From CAVSRC01 sp963782045 (GTDB lineage Bacteria > Pseudomonadota > Alphaproteobacteria > Rhizobiales > Kaistiaceae): a DNA stretch of 64,000 bases. The position numbers were made by a program, and so were the translations under genes. A model generated the notes under the pieces. The model did no database searches. It worked only from the letters and a program-made list of their open reading frames with translations, and was not told where the DNA came from. The stretch's first letter is position 1, and each line of letters begins with the position of its first letter. Of the stretch, positions 37,000 through 47,000 are shown one piece after another. Where the stretch lies: the NCBI GenBank assembly GCA_963782045.1, contig CAWAIR010000005.1:1-64000 (forward strand), in the 5' to 3' direction.

Positions 37000-38198
37000 A
37001 CCGGCTCTTGGAAAAGCGGTACGTCCGTTTTCTGCTCGTGTTTGCGGCCGCGGCTGTGCTGATCGCGGCGCGCCGGCCGCAACAGACGCTTCGGCCGGAG
37101 GTGTGGAACGAAGATGGCCTGTTCGTAATCCCGCAAATCGTTCAGCATGGATTTGCGGCCGTGGTATGGCCCGTGAACGGGTATCTGATCGTGCCGTCAC
37201 GGCTGGTTACCTGGATTTCCCTGCATATTTCGTTCGTAGACTATCCGCTCGTATCGACGATCCTGGGTGTCCTGGTGCAGGCGCTATGCGTCGCCTTGGT
37301 TGCTGTTGCGCCGACGCAGCTACCTCCCCGCACGCTCTGTGCGTTGGCGCTGATCTTTCTTCCGATGAATGCGGAAGTCTACGCATTGCCGCAGTATACG
37401 TTCTGGTGGACCACCATACTTCTGATCCTTTCACTGGTCTGGCAGCCGGGCCAGAAGCCGGTCATGCGATCGATCTTCGCAGCAATCGGAGCGTTTTCGT
37501 CTCCGTTCGTAATCACACTTGTCCCGGTCTTTGCAGTGCGGTTAGTGAGTGGCGACCGGCGGAGGGAAGAAATCGTTCCTATGACAATCGTAACTGTCAT
37601 ATCTTTGATCCAGATATATTTCATTCTTGCAGGCGATCCAACGACACTTCAGACCATTCGATTCGGTGAGATATATTTCATAATCGAAAGGTTTTTTGGT
37701 GGTTTCAATATAATGAATCGAACACCGGTCGAGTTTCTTGCCGGATGTCTTGTTTTTCTCTTGTTGGCGGCCGGATTGTTTCTGGTCAGGCGGCAAGCGC
37801 GCCTGCCTTACTTCCTGCTTGGAGCGGTGGTGGCTGCGGCGATCATGAGCGCGATCTTTCGCGTACCTGCCGAAATCATTGCACCGACCGGCGATGGTCC
37901 GCGCTATTTCTTCCTGCCGCTGGTGGCCATGAGTTGGATGTTGATCTGGCTGGCGCTTTCCACGAACTGGTTGGCGAGGCTTCCCGCAATCGTCGTCATT
38001 GCGGCCTGTCTCCCGGTGACGTGGTCGCATTTCCAAAGATGGCAGGAGCCGCTTGAGCCATGGGGTGCGGCTGCCAGGCGGTGCGTTGTGTCCGGAGCAA
38101 ATATGCCGGTTCAATATGACGGTCTGAGAGCGACGCAGGAGTCGCGCTACTATTCATCGCAAACCTGTCAGACCGCCAATTCCGATGCGCTCTTTTAG
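36996..38198 (+). CDS. Polytopic membrane protein, candidate GT-C glycosyltransferase
   Basis: The 400-residue protein has about nine hydrophobic segments. The first extracytoplasmic loop carries an acidic motif, RPEVWNEDGLFVIPQ (about residues 34-48), similar in place and character to the DxD/ED motif of GT-C enzymes that use polyprenyl-phosphate sugars. I recognise no family signature beyond this. The coding region is less GC-rich than its neighbours (AATATATTTCATAATCG near 37670). It lies before a GtrA gene and is followed by a second GT-C-like protein, so a lipid-linked sugar substrate is plausible. Confidence 0.65.
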   Translation: MNRLLEKRYVRFLLVFAAAAVLIAARRPQQTLRPEVWNEDGLFVIPQIVQHGFAAVVWPVNGYLIVPSRLVTWISLHISFVDYPLVSTILGVLVQALCVALVAVAPTQLPPRTLCALALIFLPMNAEVYALPQYTFWWTTILLILSLVWQPGQKPVMRSIFAAIGAFSSPFVITLVPVFAVRLVSGDRRREEIVPMTIVTVISLIQIYFILAGDPTTLQTIRFGEIYFIIERFFGGFNIMNRTPVEFLAGCLVFLLLAAGLFLVRRQARLPYFLLGAVVAAAIMSAIFRVPAEIIAPTGDGPRYFFLPLVAMSWMLIWLALSTNWLARLPAIVVIAACLPVTWSHFQRWQEPLEPWGAAARRCVVSGANMPVQYDGLRATQESRYYSSQTCQTANSDALF

Positions 38199-38592
38199 TC
38201 CCTTCATCCGCTTCTTGATCACCGGCGGATTCGCAGCAGCCGTCAACGTCCTATCGCGCGTTGCCCTGTCGCAAGTCGTCAGCTTCGAGGTGGCGGTCGT
38301 CCTCGCCTATCTGGTCGGCATGACCACTGCCTATGTGTTGGCACGGCTGTTCGTGTTCGAGCGATCCGGCCAGTCGGTCTCCTCGGAGTACGTGCGCTTC
38401 ACCATTGTAAACATCGTCGCGCTGGTCCAGGTTTGGGCAGTCAGCGTCGGCCTTGCTGACTGGATCTTCCCCCCCCTTGGCTTCCGCTGGCATCCGGAGC
38501 TTGTGGCCCATGTTTGCGGCGTCATCAGCCCGGTGTTCACCAGCTATGTCGGCCACAAGGTCTTCACGTTCAGGGCGGTCAATGAGCACTGA
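38185..38592 (+). CDS. GtrA-family membrane protein
   Basis: The 135-residue protein has four membrane helices typical of GtrA: FIRFLITGGFAAAVNVLSRVALSQ, VVLAYLVGMTTAYVLARLFVFE, IVNIVALVQVWAVSVGLADW and GVISPVFTSYVGHKVFTF. GtrA proteins flip undecaprenyl-phosphate sugars (Shigella) or act with the arabinose pathway (mycobacterial Rv3789, beside dprE1). It overlaps both neighbours (14 bases with the gene before; 11 with the one after). Confidence 0.88.
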   Translation: MRSFSPFIRFLITGGFAAAVNVLSRVALSQVVSFEVAVVLAYLVGMTTAYVLARLFVFERSGQSVSSEYVRFTIVNIVALVQVWAVSVGLADWIFPPLGFRWHPELVAHVCGVISPVFTSYVGHKVFTFRAVNEH

Positions 38593-40090
38593 GACGGCGT
38601 CGCCTGCCGCGCCCGATGCAGCCGACTGGAAATGGCTGCTCGTTACCCTGTTCGCCGTGGTGCTCGGCGCCAAGCTGGTCCTGATCCATCTCTACGGCAA
38701 CGTCACACCCTACTGGGACCAATGGGACGCCGAGGCCGCCAGGCTCTACCAGCCCTACCTCGCCGGCACGCTCGACTGGGCGCAGATGCTCGCGCACCAC
38801 AACGAGCACCGCATCTTCTTCACCCGCCTGCTCGGGCTGGTCCTGCTCGAGGCGGCGGGCGAATGGAACCCGATGCTGGAGTTGGTGGTGAACGCGGTGC
38901 TGCATACCGCCTTCATCGTGCTGCTGGCGGGGCTCATCGGCAACCTCCTGGCGCCGGCCGAGCGTTTCCTGCTCGTCGCCCTGATGGCGGGGCTCTTCGT
39001 ACTGCCGATCGGCTGGGAGAACCTGCTCGCCGGCTTCCAGTCGCAGTTCTATTTCGTGCTGATCTTCTCGCTTCTGGCGCTATTCCTGATGACGCCTGCT
39101 CCAGCGTTCTCGCCACGCTGGCTGGGAGGGCTGGTCTTCGCGGTGGCCGCCTATTTTTCGTTCGCTTCGGGCGCTTTCACACCGCTGGCAATGGCTGCCA
39201 TGGCGGCCGTCCAGATCGTCCTTCGTGCGCGCCGCGCCAGCTTCAGCGAATGGCTTGCGGTCGCGATGCTGCTCGTGGTGGCCGCGATCATGATGGTGTC
39301 CGTGCCGAACTTGCCAGGGCACGCGCCGCTGAAGGCCCACTCGCTGCAGCAGTTCGCCGACGCACTGCTGCGCATCGCCAGCGCCCCCATCCCGATGGTC
39401 GGGTTGTTGCTCCACCTGCCGTTGGTCTTCTTCGCGGTGCGCGTGCTGCGTCATCCCGACCGGGCGACGCCACGCCACTGGCTGCTGCTGGCGCTCGCCG
39501 GCTGGATCGCGATGCAGATGGTCTCGATCGCCTATGGCCGGGCCATCGGCACGACGGAGTCGCGCTATCTCGACCTGATGATCGTGCTTCTGCCGCTCGA
39601 TTTCGTCGCCCTGCGCAGCATCGCGCCGCCGGGCCGCCCGCCGGCCGCGTTTGCCAGCGCCTGGCTACTCGTCCTCGGCGTCGGCCTGGCGGTCATGACC
39701 AGCCTGCATTTCTTCCCGGATGCGGCCGAGCGGGGCCGCATCGGGCGGGCCGAGCAGGCCAACGTCGCCGCCTATCTTGCCACCGGCGAGATCGCCACGC
39801 TTCAGAACAAGCCGCAATACGCGGTTCCCTATCCGGTTCCGCAGCGGCTTGCCGACCTGCTTTCTGATCCGACCATCCGTGCCATCATGCCGGGGGAATT
39901 GCGCCCGCTGGATGCCGACGTCGCCGGGCTCGACGCGCGTCTGGTCACCCATGGCCGCCTTGCGTGGTGGACGCTGCATGCATGGCACGGCGCGCAGCGA
40001 TACGGAGGCATTCTCCTCGGGCTCGGTCTCGCCCTGTTCTGCGTGGTGGCCCTGCGGCGTTCACAGCGAGAAGAACAATATATTGCCTGA
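38582..40090 (+). CDS. Polytopic membrane protein, candidate GT-C glycosyltransferase
   Basis: The 502-residue protein has about eleven hydrophobic segments. The first loop contains TPYWDQWDAEAARLY (residues about 40-54), with a D-x2-D acidic motif in the place where GT-C enzymes bind the metal and donor phosphate. It resembles the protein at 36996 in plan (acidic loop after helix 1, long soluble tail) though not in detail. I start at ATG 38582 (MSTETASPAAP). It ends the operon that began at 30344. Likely substrate: a polyprenyl-phosphate sugar, perhaps the one made by the DprE1/DprE2-like enzymes. Confidence 0.7.
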   Translation: MSTETASPAAPDAADWKWLLVTLFAVVLGAKLVLIHLYGNVTPYWDQWDAEAARLYQPYLAGTLDWAQMLAHHNEHRIFFTRLLGLVLLEAAGEWNPMLELVVNAVLHTAFIVLLAGLIGNLLAPAERFLLVALMAGLFVLPIGWENLLAGFQSQFYFVLIFSLLALFLMTPAPAFSPRWLGGLVFAVAAYFSFASGAFTPLAMAAMAAVQIVLRARRASFSEWLAVAMLLVVAAIMMVSVPNLPGHAPLKAHSLQQFADALLRIASAPIPMVGLLLHLPLVFFAVRVLRHPDRATPRHWLLLALAGWIAMQMVSIAYGRAIGTTESRYLDLMIVLLPLDFVALRSIAPPGRPPAAFASAWLLVLGVGLAVMTSLHFFPDAAERGRIGRAEQANVAAYLATGEIATLQNKPQYAVPYPVPQRLADLLSDPTIRAIMPGELRPLDADVAGLDARLVTHGRLAWWTLHAWHGAQRYGGILLGLGLALFCVVALRRSQREEQYIA

Positions 40091-40265
40091 CGACTGCGAT
40101 GCGCGCGAAGCACAGTTTGACGCCAGATTGCTACTAGAAGAGCGCGGCGCCCGTCATTCGCCAGCGGCCGGTATTTTGTAAGGATTGTCTGGGCTGTGGT
40201 CAGCGGTTAGGTTGATTAGCCAGAGTAGAGTTCCAACATATTAGCCGGACGGGGAAGTTTGCGTA

Positions 40266-42581
40266 ATGTCGCGAGGGTTCACGAGCCGACTTCTGGATAT
40301 TTTCTACAGGACGAGTTTCTATTTCGGCCGTGACCTGTTGCTGAAGCGGTTGCCACCTGCCGGGCAGGCCGAACGGAAAACCGCGGAAGGTGAGCCACAG
40401 TTCGAGTTGGTCTGGCCGGGCCCGGCGTTCGCCGGACGTTTCCGCCTCATCTTGGAGGCGCCCACGCCCGACGCGGCGAGTGACTGGTCGTTGTATCTCG
40501 ACGATGACAACCAGCGCGGCGGTGACGACCGGATTGAACTGCGTGCTCAATCGGGCCGGACCGTGGCCAGAGTCCGTCTTCAGCACGCCACCTGCCGGCT
40601 GCGCTTCAGCCCGGGCAGTCGCCTCGACAGGCTGCCGGTTGCCCGGGCGCGCCTGCGTCGGCTTTCGCGGGCGGAAAGTTACGCCATCATGGCGCGGGCG
40701 CTTGCCGCCCGGCACCTGAAGGACCGCCAGTCAATATCCCGCGCCGCGGCCTATGTGGTCCGCAGCATGCGCCAGGGCGGGCTTCGAGGTGCCTTTGCGG
40801 CGCTCGTCACGGCGGCCAAAAAGCAGAGCGGTGGCCTGGATTACGAGCGCTGGGTGGCCCTCTACGACACCATCGGGCCGCGCGATCTGGAGGCCATGCG
40901 CGACGGCGAGCGGGCGTTTCCCGTGCGTCCGCTGATCTCGGTCGTGATGCCCGTCTACAATACGCCGGAGCAATTCCTCAGGGAGGCGATCGACAGCGTC
41001 CGCGAGCAGACCTACGGCAACTGGGAGCTATGCATCGCCGACGATCACTCGACCGACCCCGGCGTGCGCCGGGTCCTGGAGGAATACGCGGCGAAAGACG
41101 ACCGCATCCGCGTGGTCTTTCGGGAGGCCAACGGGAACATCTCCAAGGCTTCCAACTCGGCCCTGGCTCTCGCCCGGGGCGCATGGATCGCGCTGCTCGA
41201 CCACGACGACCGTCTGCGCCCGCACAGCCTCTATTGTGTGGTCGATGCCATCAATCGCGCGCCGAACGCGCGGCTCATCTATTCCGACGAAGACAAGATC
41301 GATCCGCAGGGCCTGAGGCACAACCCGTATTTCAAATGCGACTGGAACCCGGACCTCTTTCTTTCGCACAATCTCATCACGCATCTCGCCGTCTACGATG
41401 CCGGGCTGATCGCGGAGGTCGGCGGCTTCCGCGCTGGATTTGAGGGGGCGCAGGACTACGACCTCGCATTGCGCTGCATCGAGCGCATAGCGCCCGAAGA
41501 CATCTGCCACATTCCGCACGTGCTTTACCATTGGCGCGCCATACCGGGCAGCACGGCTCTGGCATCCAGCGAGAAGCCCTTCGCGATGATCGCCGGCGAG
41601 CGCGCCCTCGACGAGCACTTTCAGCGCAGCTCGGTCGACGCCAAGGCGCATCTGATCGGCCACGCCTTCCGGATCGACTACGCACTGCCGGATGATCCTC
41701 CGCTGGTTTCGATCATCATACCAACGCGCAATGCCCGGAAATTTGTCGAACGATGCATCCGCAGCATCGTGGCGAAGACGGATTATCCAAACTACGAGAT
41801 CATCCTGGTCGACAACGGCTCGGACGAGCAGGAATTGCTCGGCCTGTTCGCGGAGCTTGCAGGGAAATCTGGCGTGCGGGTCCTGCGCGACGATCGGCCG
41901 TTCAACTATTCCGCCCTCAACAACAACGCCGTCGCCCAGGCCAAAGGCAGCGTCATCGCCCTGGTCAACAACGACATCGAGGTCATAAGCCGCGACTGGC
42001 TCTCGCGCATGGTCGCGCTGGCCTTGCGGCCGGGAACGGGCGCCGTCGGCGCCAAGCTGCTCTATCCCAACGGAACCGTCCAGCACGCTGGTGTGGTCAT
42101 GGGGCTCGGCGGCCTGGCGGCGCACGCCCATGCCGCGATTTATCGACATGCGCTCGGCTACAACGGCCGCGCCTCGCTCACGCAGGATTTCTCGGCCGTG
42201 ACCGGCGCCTGCCTGATCGTCACCAAGGCCAATTACGACAGCGTCGGCGGGCTGGACGAAGTCCATCTCTCGGTCGCCTACAACGACGTCGATTTCTGCC
42301 TGAAGCTGCTGCGCGCCGGCCTGCGCAATGTTTGGACGCCCCATGCGGAGCTCTACCACTACAAGTCCGCCACGCGCGGATACGAAACCTCCCCGGAAAA
42401 GGCAAAGCGCTTCGCCGGCGAGAAGGAATTCATGCTGGCCAAGTGGGGCGACTACATCGCGGATGACCCAGCTTACAGCAAGAACCTGACCCTCGACCGC
42501 AGCGATTTCGGCCTGGCCTTTCCGCCGCGGGCGATCAAGCCGTGGAAAGTCTCGCGGACATCTTCCGAACCGGTGATCTGA
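40266..42581 (+). CDS. Bifunctional glycosyltransferase with two GT2 domains
   Basis: The 771-residue protein has a ~225-residue N-terminal region (unknown; two blocks rich in Arg and Trp), GT2 domain 1 at about residues 225-455 (ISVVMPVYNTPEQFLREAID, LCIADDHSTD, IALLDHDDRLRPHS) and GT2 domain 2 at about 480-740 (VSIIIPTRNARKFVERCI, ILVDNGSD, VIALVNNDIEV). Each domain has its DxD-like site (DHDDR and NNDIE). Such tandem enzymes extend a glycan with two alternating sugars. It is separated from the operon before it by 175 bases, so it probably has its own promoter. Confidence 0.85.
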   Translation: MSRGFTSRLLDIFYRTSFYFGRDLLLKRLPPAGQAERKTAEGEPQFELVWPGPAFAGRFRLILEAPTPDAASDWSLYLDDDNQRGGDDRIELRAQSGRTVARVRLQHATCRLRFSPGSRLDRLPVARARLRRLSRAESYAIMARALAARHLKDRQSISRAAAYVVRSMRQGGLRGAFAALVTAAKKQSGGLDYERWVALYDTIGPRDLEAMRDGERAFPVRPLISVVMPVYNTPEQFLREAIDSVREQTYGNWELCIADDHSTDPGVRRVLEEYAAKDDRIRVVFREANGNISKASNSALALARGAWIALLDHDDRLRPHSLYCVVDAINRAPNARLIYSDEDKIDPQGLRHNPYFKCDWNPDLFLSHNLITHLAVYDAGLIAEVGGFRAGFEGAQDYDLALRCIERIAPEDICHIPHVLYHWRAIPGSTALASSEKPFAMIAGERALDEHFQRSSVDAKAHLIGHAFRIDYALPDDPPLVSIIIPTRNARKFVERCIRSIVAKTDYPNYEIILVDNGSDEQELLGLFAELAGKSGVRVLRDDRPFNYSALNNNAVAQAKGSVIALVNNDIEVISRDWLSRMVALALRPGTGAVGAKLLYPNGTVQHAGVVMGLGGLAAHAHAAIYRHALGYNGRASLTQDFSAVTGACLIVTKANYDSVGGLDEVHLSVAYNDVDFCLKLLRAGLRNVWTPHAELYHYKSATRGYETSPEKAKRFAGEKEFMLAKWGDYIADDPAYSKNLTLDRSDFGLAFPPRAIKPWKVSRTSSEPVI

Positions 42582-42611
42582 CACGCGCGTGGGACATACG
42601 GAGAACCGAAT

Positions 42612-42696
42612 TTACCATCGCGCCAATTTCCGCAGGGTCTCCGCGACATAGTCGAGGTGGACGTTGGTCTGCCTCCCTAGAATTCCCTCGAAGTGA
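42612..42696 (-). pseudogene. 3' remnant of a gene cut by the IS3 element
   Basis: On the minus strand the frame ends with LAHFEGILGRQTNVHLDYVAETLRKLARW and a stop at 42612-42614. It reads like the conserved C-terminus of a real protein but begins abruptly at the left end of the IS3 element (42697). On the far side of the element (beyond 43870) there is no continuation of this frame; instead there is the end of another IS. I cannot identify the parent family. Confidence 0.5.
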
Positions 42697-42746
42697 GCTA
42701 GAGTTTTCCGCGCCATTTCCTTGGCTGGGAGAAGGAGCGGAGAGCG

Positions 42747-43013
42747 ATGAAGGCATCGCAGTTCACGGACGCACAGAAGGCGTTCATCATCAAGCAGGGC
42801 GAGGACGGGATGCCGGTGGCGGAGATCTGCCGCAAGGCCGGCATCAGCCAGGCGACCTACTTCAATTGGAAGAAGAAGTGGGCCGGCATGATGCCGTCGG
42901 AGATGAAGCGGGTTCGCGAACTCGAGCAGGAGAACGCCCGGCTGAAGAAGATCGTGGCGGATCTCACCCTCGACCGTGAGATGCTGCAGGACGTCATCAA
43001 GCGAAAAATCTGA
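42747..43013 (+). CDS. IS3-family transposase OrfA
   Basis: OrfA has 88 residues with a helix-turn-helix (GMPVAEICRKAGISQATYFNWKKKW) and a leucine-zipper-like helix (RELEQENARLKKIVADLTLD). It binds the element ends. It is followed by OrfB in the -1 frame; the run AAAAA just before its stop (about 43004-43010) is the likely slippage site that would give the fused transposase. Confidence 0.9.
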   Translation: MKASQFTDAQKAFIIKQGEDGMPVAEICRKAGISQATYFNWKKKWAGMMPSEMKRVRELEQENARLKKIVADLTLDREMLQDVIKRKI

Positions 43014-43045
43014 GGCCTGGCCGGAAGAGAACGCTGGTCGACACG

Positions 43046-43843
43046 ATGCGATCGGAATGGGCGATCTCGATCCGCCGCGCCTGTGCGGCGATCCGGTTCG
43101 ACCCAACGACCTACCGATACAAGTCGCGTCGATCTGGTCAGGCCGCTCTGGAACAGCGGATCAGGGAGATTTGCCAGACCCGCATGCGCTTCGGGTATCG
43201 GCGCGTGCACGTCCTGCTGCGACGAGAGGGTTGGCAGATCAATCCGAAGAGAACCTACAGAATTTACAGGGAGTTGGGCATGCAGCTCAGGAACAAGACG
43301 CCGAGGCGGCGGGTGAAGGCCAAGCTACGCGAAGACCGCGTCGAAGCCGTCGGACCGAACGATGTCTGGGCGATGGACTTCGTGCACGATCAGTTAGCGA
43401 CGGGCCGGAAGATACGGGTGCTGACGGTGGTCGACACCTTCTCCCGCTACTCGCCGGCGCTCGATGCCAGGTTCAGCTACCGCGGTGAAGACGTCGTCGC
43501 CACCCTGGAGCGGGTGTGCTCGCGCCTCGGCTATCCGAAAACGATCCGGGTCGATCAGGGGGCGGAGTTCATCTCGCGCGATCTGGACCTGTGGGCCTAT
43601 CGATATGGCGTCACGCTCGACTTCTCGCGGCCCGGCAAGCCGACCGACAATGCCTTCATCGAGGCGTTCAATGCTCGGCTAAGGGCGGAGTGCTTGAATG
43701 CCCACTGGTTCCTCAGCCTTGCCGACGCTGCTGAAAAGTTGGAGGCTTGGCGCAGAGACTACAATGAACAAAGGCCACACGGCGCGATCGGGAACAAAGT
43801 CCCGGCAGCGCTCATGACATCGGCACACGCGGCCAGCCCGTGA
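43046..43843 (+). CDS. IS3-family transposase OrfB (DDE integrase)
   Basis: OrfB is the catalytic part (265 residues from ATG 43046; normally made as an OrfAB fusion by -1 frameshifting, reading upstream through KNLRPGRKRTL). The DDE triad is visible: Asp in WAMDFVHDQL, Asp in RVDQGAEFIS, and Glu in AFIEAFNARLR, with the K/R motif later. The reading frame is intact, so the element may still move. Confidence 0.9.
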   Translation: MRSEWAISIRRACAAIRFDPTTYRYKSRRSGQAALEQRIREICQTRMRFGYRRVHVLLRREGWQINPKRTYRIYRELGMQLRNKTPRRRVKAKLREDRVEAVGPNDVWAMDFVHDQLATGRKIRVLTVVDTFSRYSPALDARFSYRGEDVVATLERVCSRLGYPKTIRVDQGAEFISRDLDLWAYRYGVTLDFSRPGKPTDNAFIEAFNARLRAECLNAHWFLSLADAAEKLEAWRRDYNEQRPHGAIGNKVPAALMTSAHAASP

Positions 43844-43860
43844 TGCCGAATGAGGCCGGA

Positions 43861-43955
43861 AAACTCTAACCGCCCCCGAGGGCGTGTTGGGGAGCGCACC
43901 ACTAAAGGCCGGACTCCATCTCAAACCGGATAAGCCTCAGGGGGCAACGTCAAAG
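43861..43955. repeat. IS-end-like repeat, copy 1
   Basis: The block CCGCCCCCGAGGGCGTGTT then GGGGAGCGCACC, ending with TCAGGGGGCAACGTCA, recurs almost unchanged at 50266-50370. The final segment, read on the minus strand as TGACGTTGCCCCCTGA, is the usual terminus of many IS3-family elements. I take it as the right end of a second, now lost, element that lay beside the complete IS3. Confidence 0.55.
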
Positions 43956-44003
43956 GTCAATCGGCAGAGCCGGACATACGGTCTTACGGTCAAACTGCAA
44001 CTC

Positions 44004-47000
44004 TCAACGTTTGACCCTGGGTGTATGCAGCGTCGCGACGAACCCGTTCGGTCCCCGGCGCCCCAGCAGGCCGATCAGGCGTTCAAGCGTGTGCAACAGT
44101 GTTCCATCGTAGGGCAATGGTTCCTCAGGGTAGTCGTTCCAGTCCAGGTCTAGCTTGAGGAGCGGGGAGATAACCTCGGCTCTCGCCCAGAACATGTTGC
44201 CGATCGGGAACAAGAAGTACTTTGGCAACGGATGCTTCAAACCGAGCCGTTCAGCCCATTCCTTGGCGATCGTTTCGTTGGACTGCCAGCCGACCTCGTT
44301 CGGATCATCGGGGAAAGCCATCACTATTCCCTTATCGGCCGTCATCTCTGCCACCAGCCTGTCGATCATCGTGCCACCCACGCGTCCACCAAGCATGTTC
44401 TCAAAGAGAGAGTCACGCCACGTGTCAGCGATTTTCGCATCCCCCACGTGGAGGCTCTTCTTGGTGTGAACATGACCGACAAATCCATAGTCTCCCAGGA
44501 GGTCGCTGCCGAATTCTGTGATCATCGGTCCGATATCGCGTCCACGATTGGGAGTGACGCGGATTGTAACCTTGCCACCGCGATATTCTGAGAGGTGGCG
44601 TGACGCGATTATCCTGGCACTTTCGCTCGGCACGCTGACATAAAGATCCGGCCGAACATGATTTAGCGTGATGCGTTCGAGGATCTCTTCCAACATTTCC
44701 ACATAGAAGGCATGAATATGCAGTGCCACCCTCGGGTGCTCTCCAAGATGCGGATCGAAGGGACGTGACGAGTTCGATAACCCGATTGCTCCAGATTCCT
44801 TTTGGCCTTCCAGCACGAATGTAGTGGGCAAAGGGGTCGCCATCGGTAGACTGCAGACCATTCTCTTCGGCGTAGACGCCTGGATGAAAGCCTGCGTGAG
44901 GTTTGCGTGTGGCAACATGCGTTGACCAAGAGCGAACGAAAGTCACGACGGATTGCGTCTCGGTCTGCTTTTCCTGATGGCTGGCGGCATAATACTCGCA
45001 ATCGAACGCGCCCGACTCGAGAATGGTCTTGACATCGCGCTTTTCTCTCCGCGTCTGTTCCCGAACGTCACGTCCAATGTCTTCGAGATCGGCAACGTAT
45101 CTGCTCCAATTGAAGACGTTTTCGGCAACGGCACGGCACTCGGCGCCAATCTCGTTTCTGAGCTTCGCGGACAGCGCGAATTTCGCCACAAGCTCCGCTG
45201 CTTCGGCAAGGTTCATGTACTCGGCGACACAGCTCTTGCTCAGCTTATCCGAGTCCAGATATTGAGCTATTCCGGTCGACTTCCGAAAACAAACAACAGG
45301 AATCCCCGAGTCATCGAACTCGATTGCAACGTTGGGCAGCGGATCGAGGCGAGATGACAATACAAAGACGTCCGTCTCCCCAAATAGACCTTCCAGGTCG
45401 GGATTCTCCGGAATGATCGACAGGACGTCGGCCAGCCCCGCTCGCTTGATCTGGTCGGCAAGATATACGGAATAGCCGAGTTCGGTTTCAGGATTGTAGC
45501 CACTACCTATCCAGACGAAACGACAATTCCGGCAATCCACCCTCTTGGCCACGTGTTGGGCAATCTGAACAAAATTGTCGACACCTTTGCGGTAGTGGAC
45601 CGTTCCAGCGCCGAGGATCAGGATCTCTTTGCCGGTTGGCTTAATATGGCTCTTTACGTATTTGCCTAGATCAGCGCTTGGCTCGCTTTGTTTCGACGAC
45701 GGGCGATCGATCATGGGCACGTCGCATCGACCTTGCGGCAATATACTGACCTTCGTGTCTCGCAAGTCTGGATAGTGCTCGACCACGTCTCTATGCGTAA
45801 GCGTCGTCGAGAACACCACCGAGGTCGACCAGAGGAATGCAAACCGGAAGGCATCAATTGGTCGCGTATTGGCTGCGAATTCATGGATCAAGCTGATCGT
45901 GGGAATGAAGAGTCTCGCAAAAATACTGAGGATCCGTCTGGACTCGATGCTGTTGACGATTACAAAACTAACGTCTATCTTTTTAAGCATCTTTCGTAGA
46001 ATTATTTCCAATAATGCGTCGTCAGCGCCTGGAGAATTGTCAAGACAGAAAGTAAATGTTGATATATTTTCAAAAGAACCCTTGAGTTTGCCGCCACCAA
46101 GCAAGAACGAAACAACGTTATATTTCTCAGACAAGGACGTGGCGAGGTTCAAACCAAGAACCGGGGCGCCCGTCAAAGACGCATCATGGGAAACGACGAT
46201 GCAGGTTGGTCTGCCGGAGTCCTGCTGGCCATCGAAATCGTTGGGCAATTCAGGGATACGGTATCTGCGCCCCTCCGCTCTTCCAAACGTCAGATAATGC
46301 AAGGTGGGGTCGGCCCCCAACGCAACGACATCCGGATTGACGAGGCGATACTCCTGGGGGTCAAAATCGGGCGGCAAACCCGGCCCGCGAAGCAGAGCCG
46401 CGACGCGCCGCAGCGACCGCGTCAGCCGCCGACCAGTTGAATTGATCACGGATCCGAGTTTCTGCCCGTGGCGCACCAAGGACTCGTCGTTCCTGTGCTG
46501 AAAGTCTAGAACGGCGAGTCCCTTCTCACCCAAACCGCGCTCGACATTGCCCAACCGGCCGTGCAACTCGACCACGGTTCGGGGCCGATAGCCAAGCCTT
46601 CCGGCGGTCTGCTTGATGGCTCTAAGGGGCTCCGTCATCTTCCAGGAGCGGCTCGACAGAACCGCCTGTAGCGTGTCTTCCGCCGCTTTCGACTTCCGAC
46701 GTTCCAGGTCGAGTTTGTTCCCAATCTCGGATACGCGCTCGGAAGTCGCCGAGATGAGTTCAGCCACCTTCAGCTTCAGGGCGGCAATCTCGTTGCGACC
46801 GTGGGCAAGCTCCATATCAGCACTTAGCGCCGATCCCAAGCGGCTGTATGCGGCGCGTGTCGAGGCCGCCGCTCGCGCATCGGCCGTGAACAGGGACCGG
46901 ATGTCGTCGGGCACGTCTCGGCCGTACCCCAGGACGCCGAGACCGTGGCCATGAATGAATTCAAAATGAGGATATCCGTCAGCGACCTCGGCCCACAGCT

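Larger units (their letters stand above)
42697..43870 (+). mobile_element. IS3-family insertion sequence (IS407-like)
   Basis: The element is about 1.17 kb, with orfA and orfB of the IS3 family. Candidate terminal inverted repeats are TAGAGTTTTCCG (42699-42710) and CGGAAAACTCTA (43857-43868). I see no clear target duplication, so the exact ends may be a few bases off. Its left end abuts a truncated minus-strand gene, its right end another IS-end sequence, showing successive insertions at this site. Confidence 0.8.

Noticed and set aside
23510..40090. A defence or toxin system hidden among the membrane proteins
   Set aside because: Every gene with recognisable motifs fits glycan synthesis or export; I saw no nuclease, helicase or effector fold here.
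44884..45357. Plus-strand frames opposite the GT4 domain
   Set aside because: They have no ribosome site and no motifs; the minus-strand GT4 sequence is clear.
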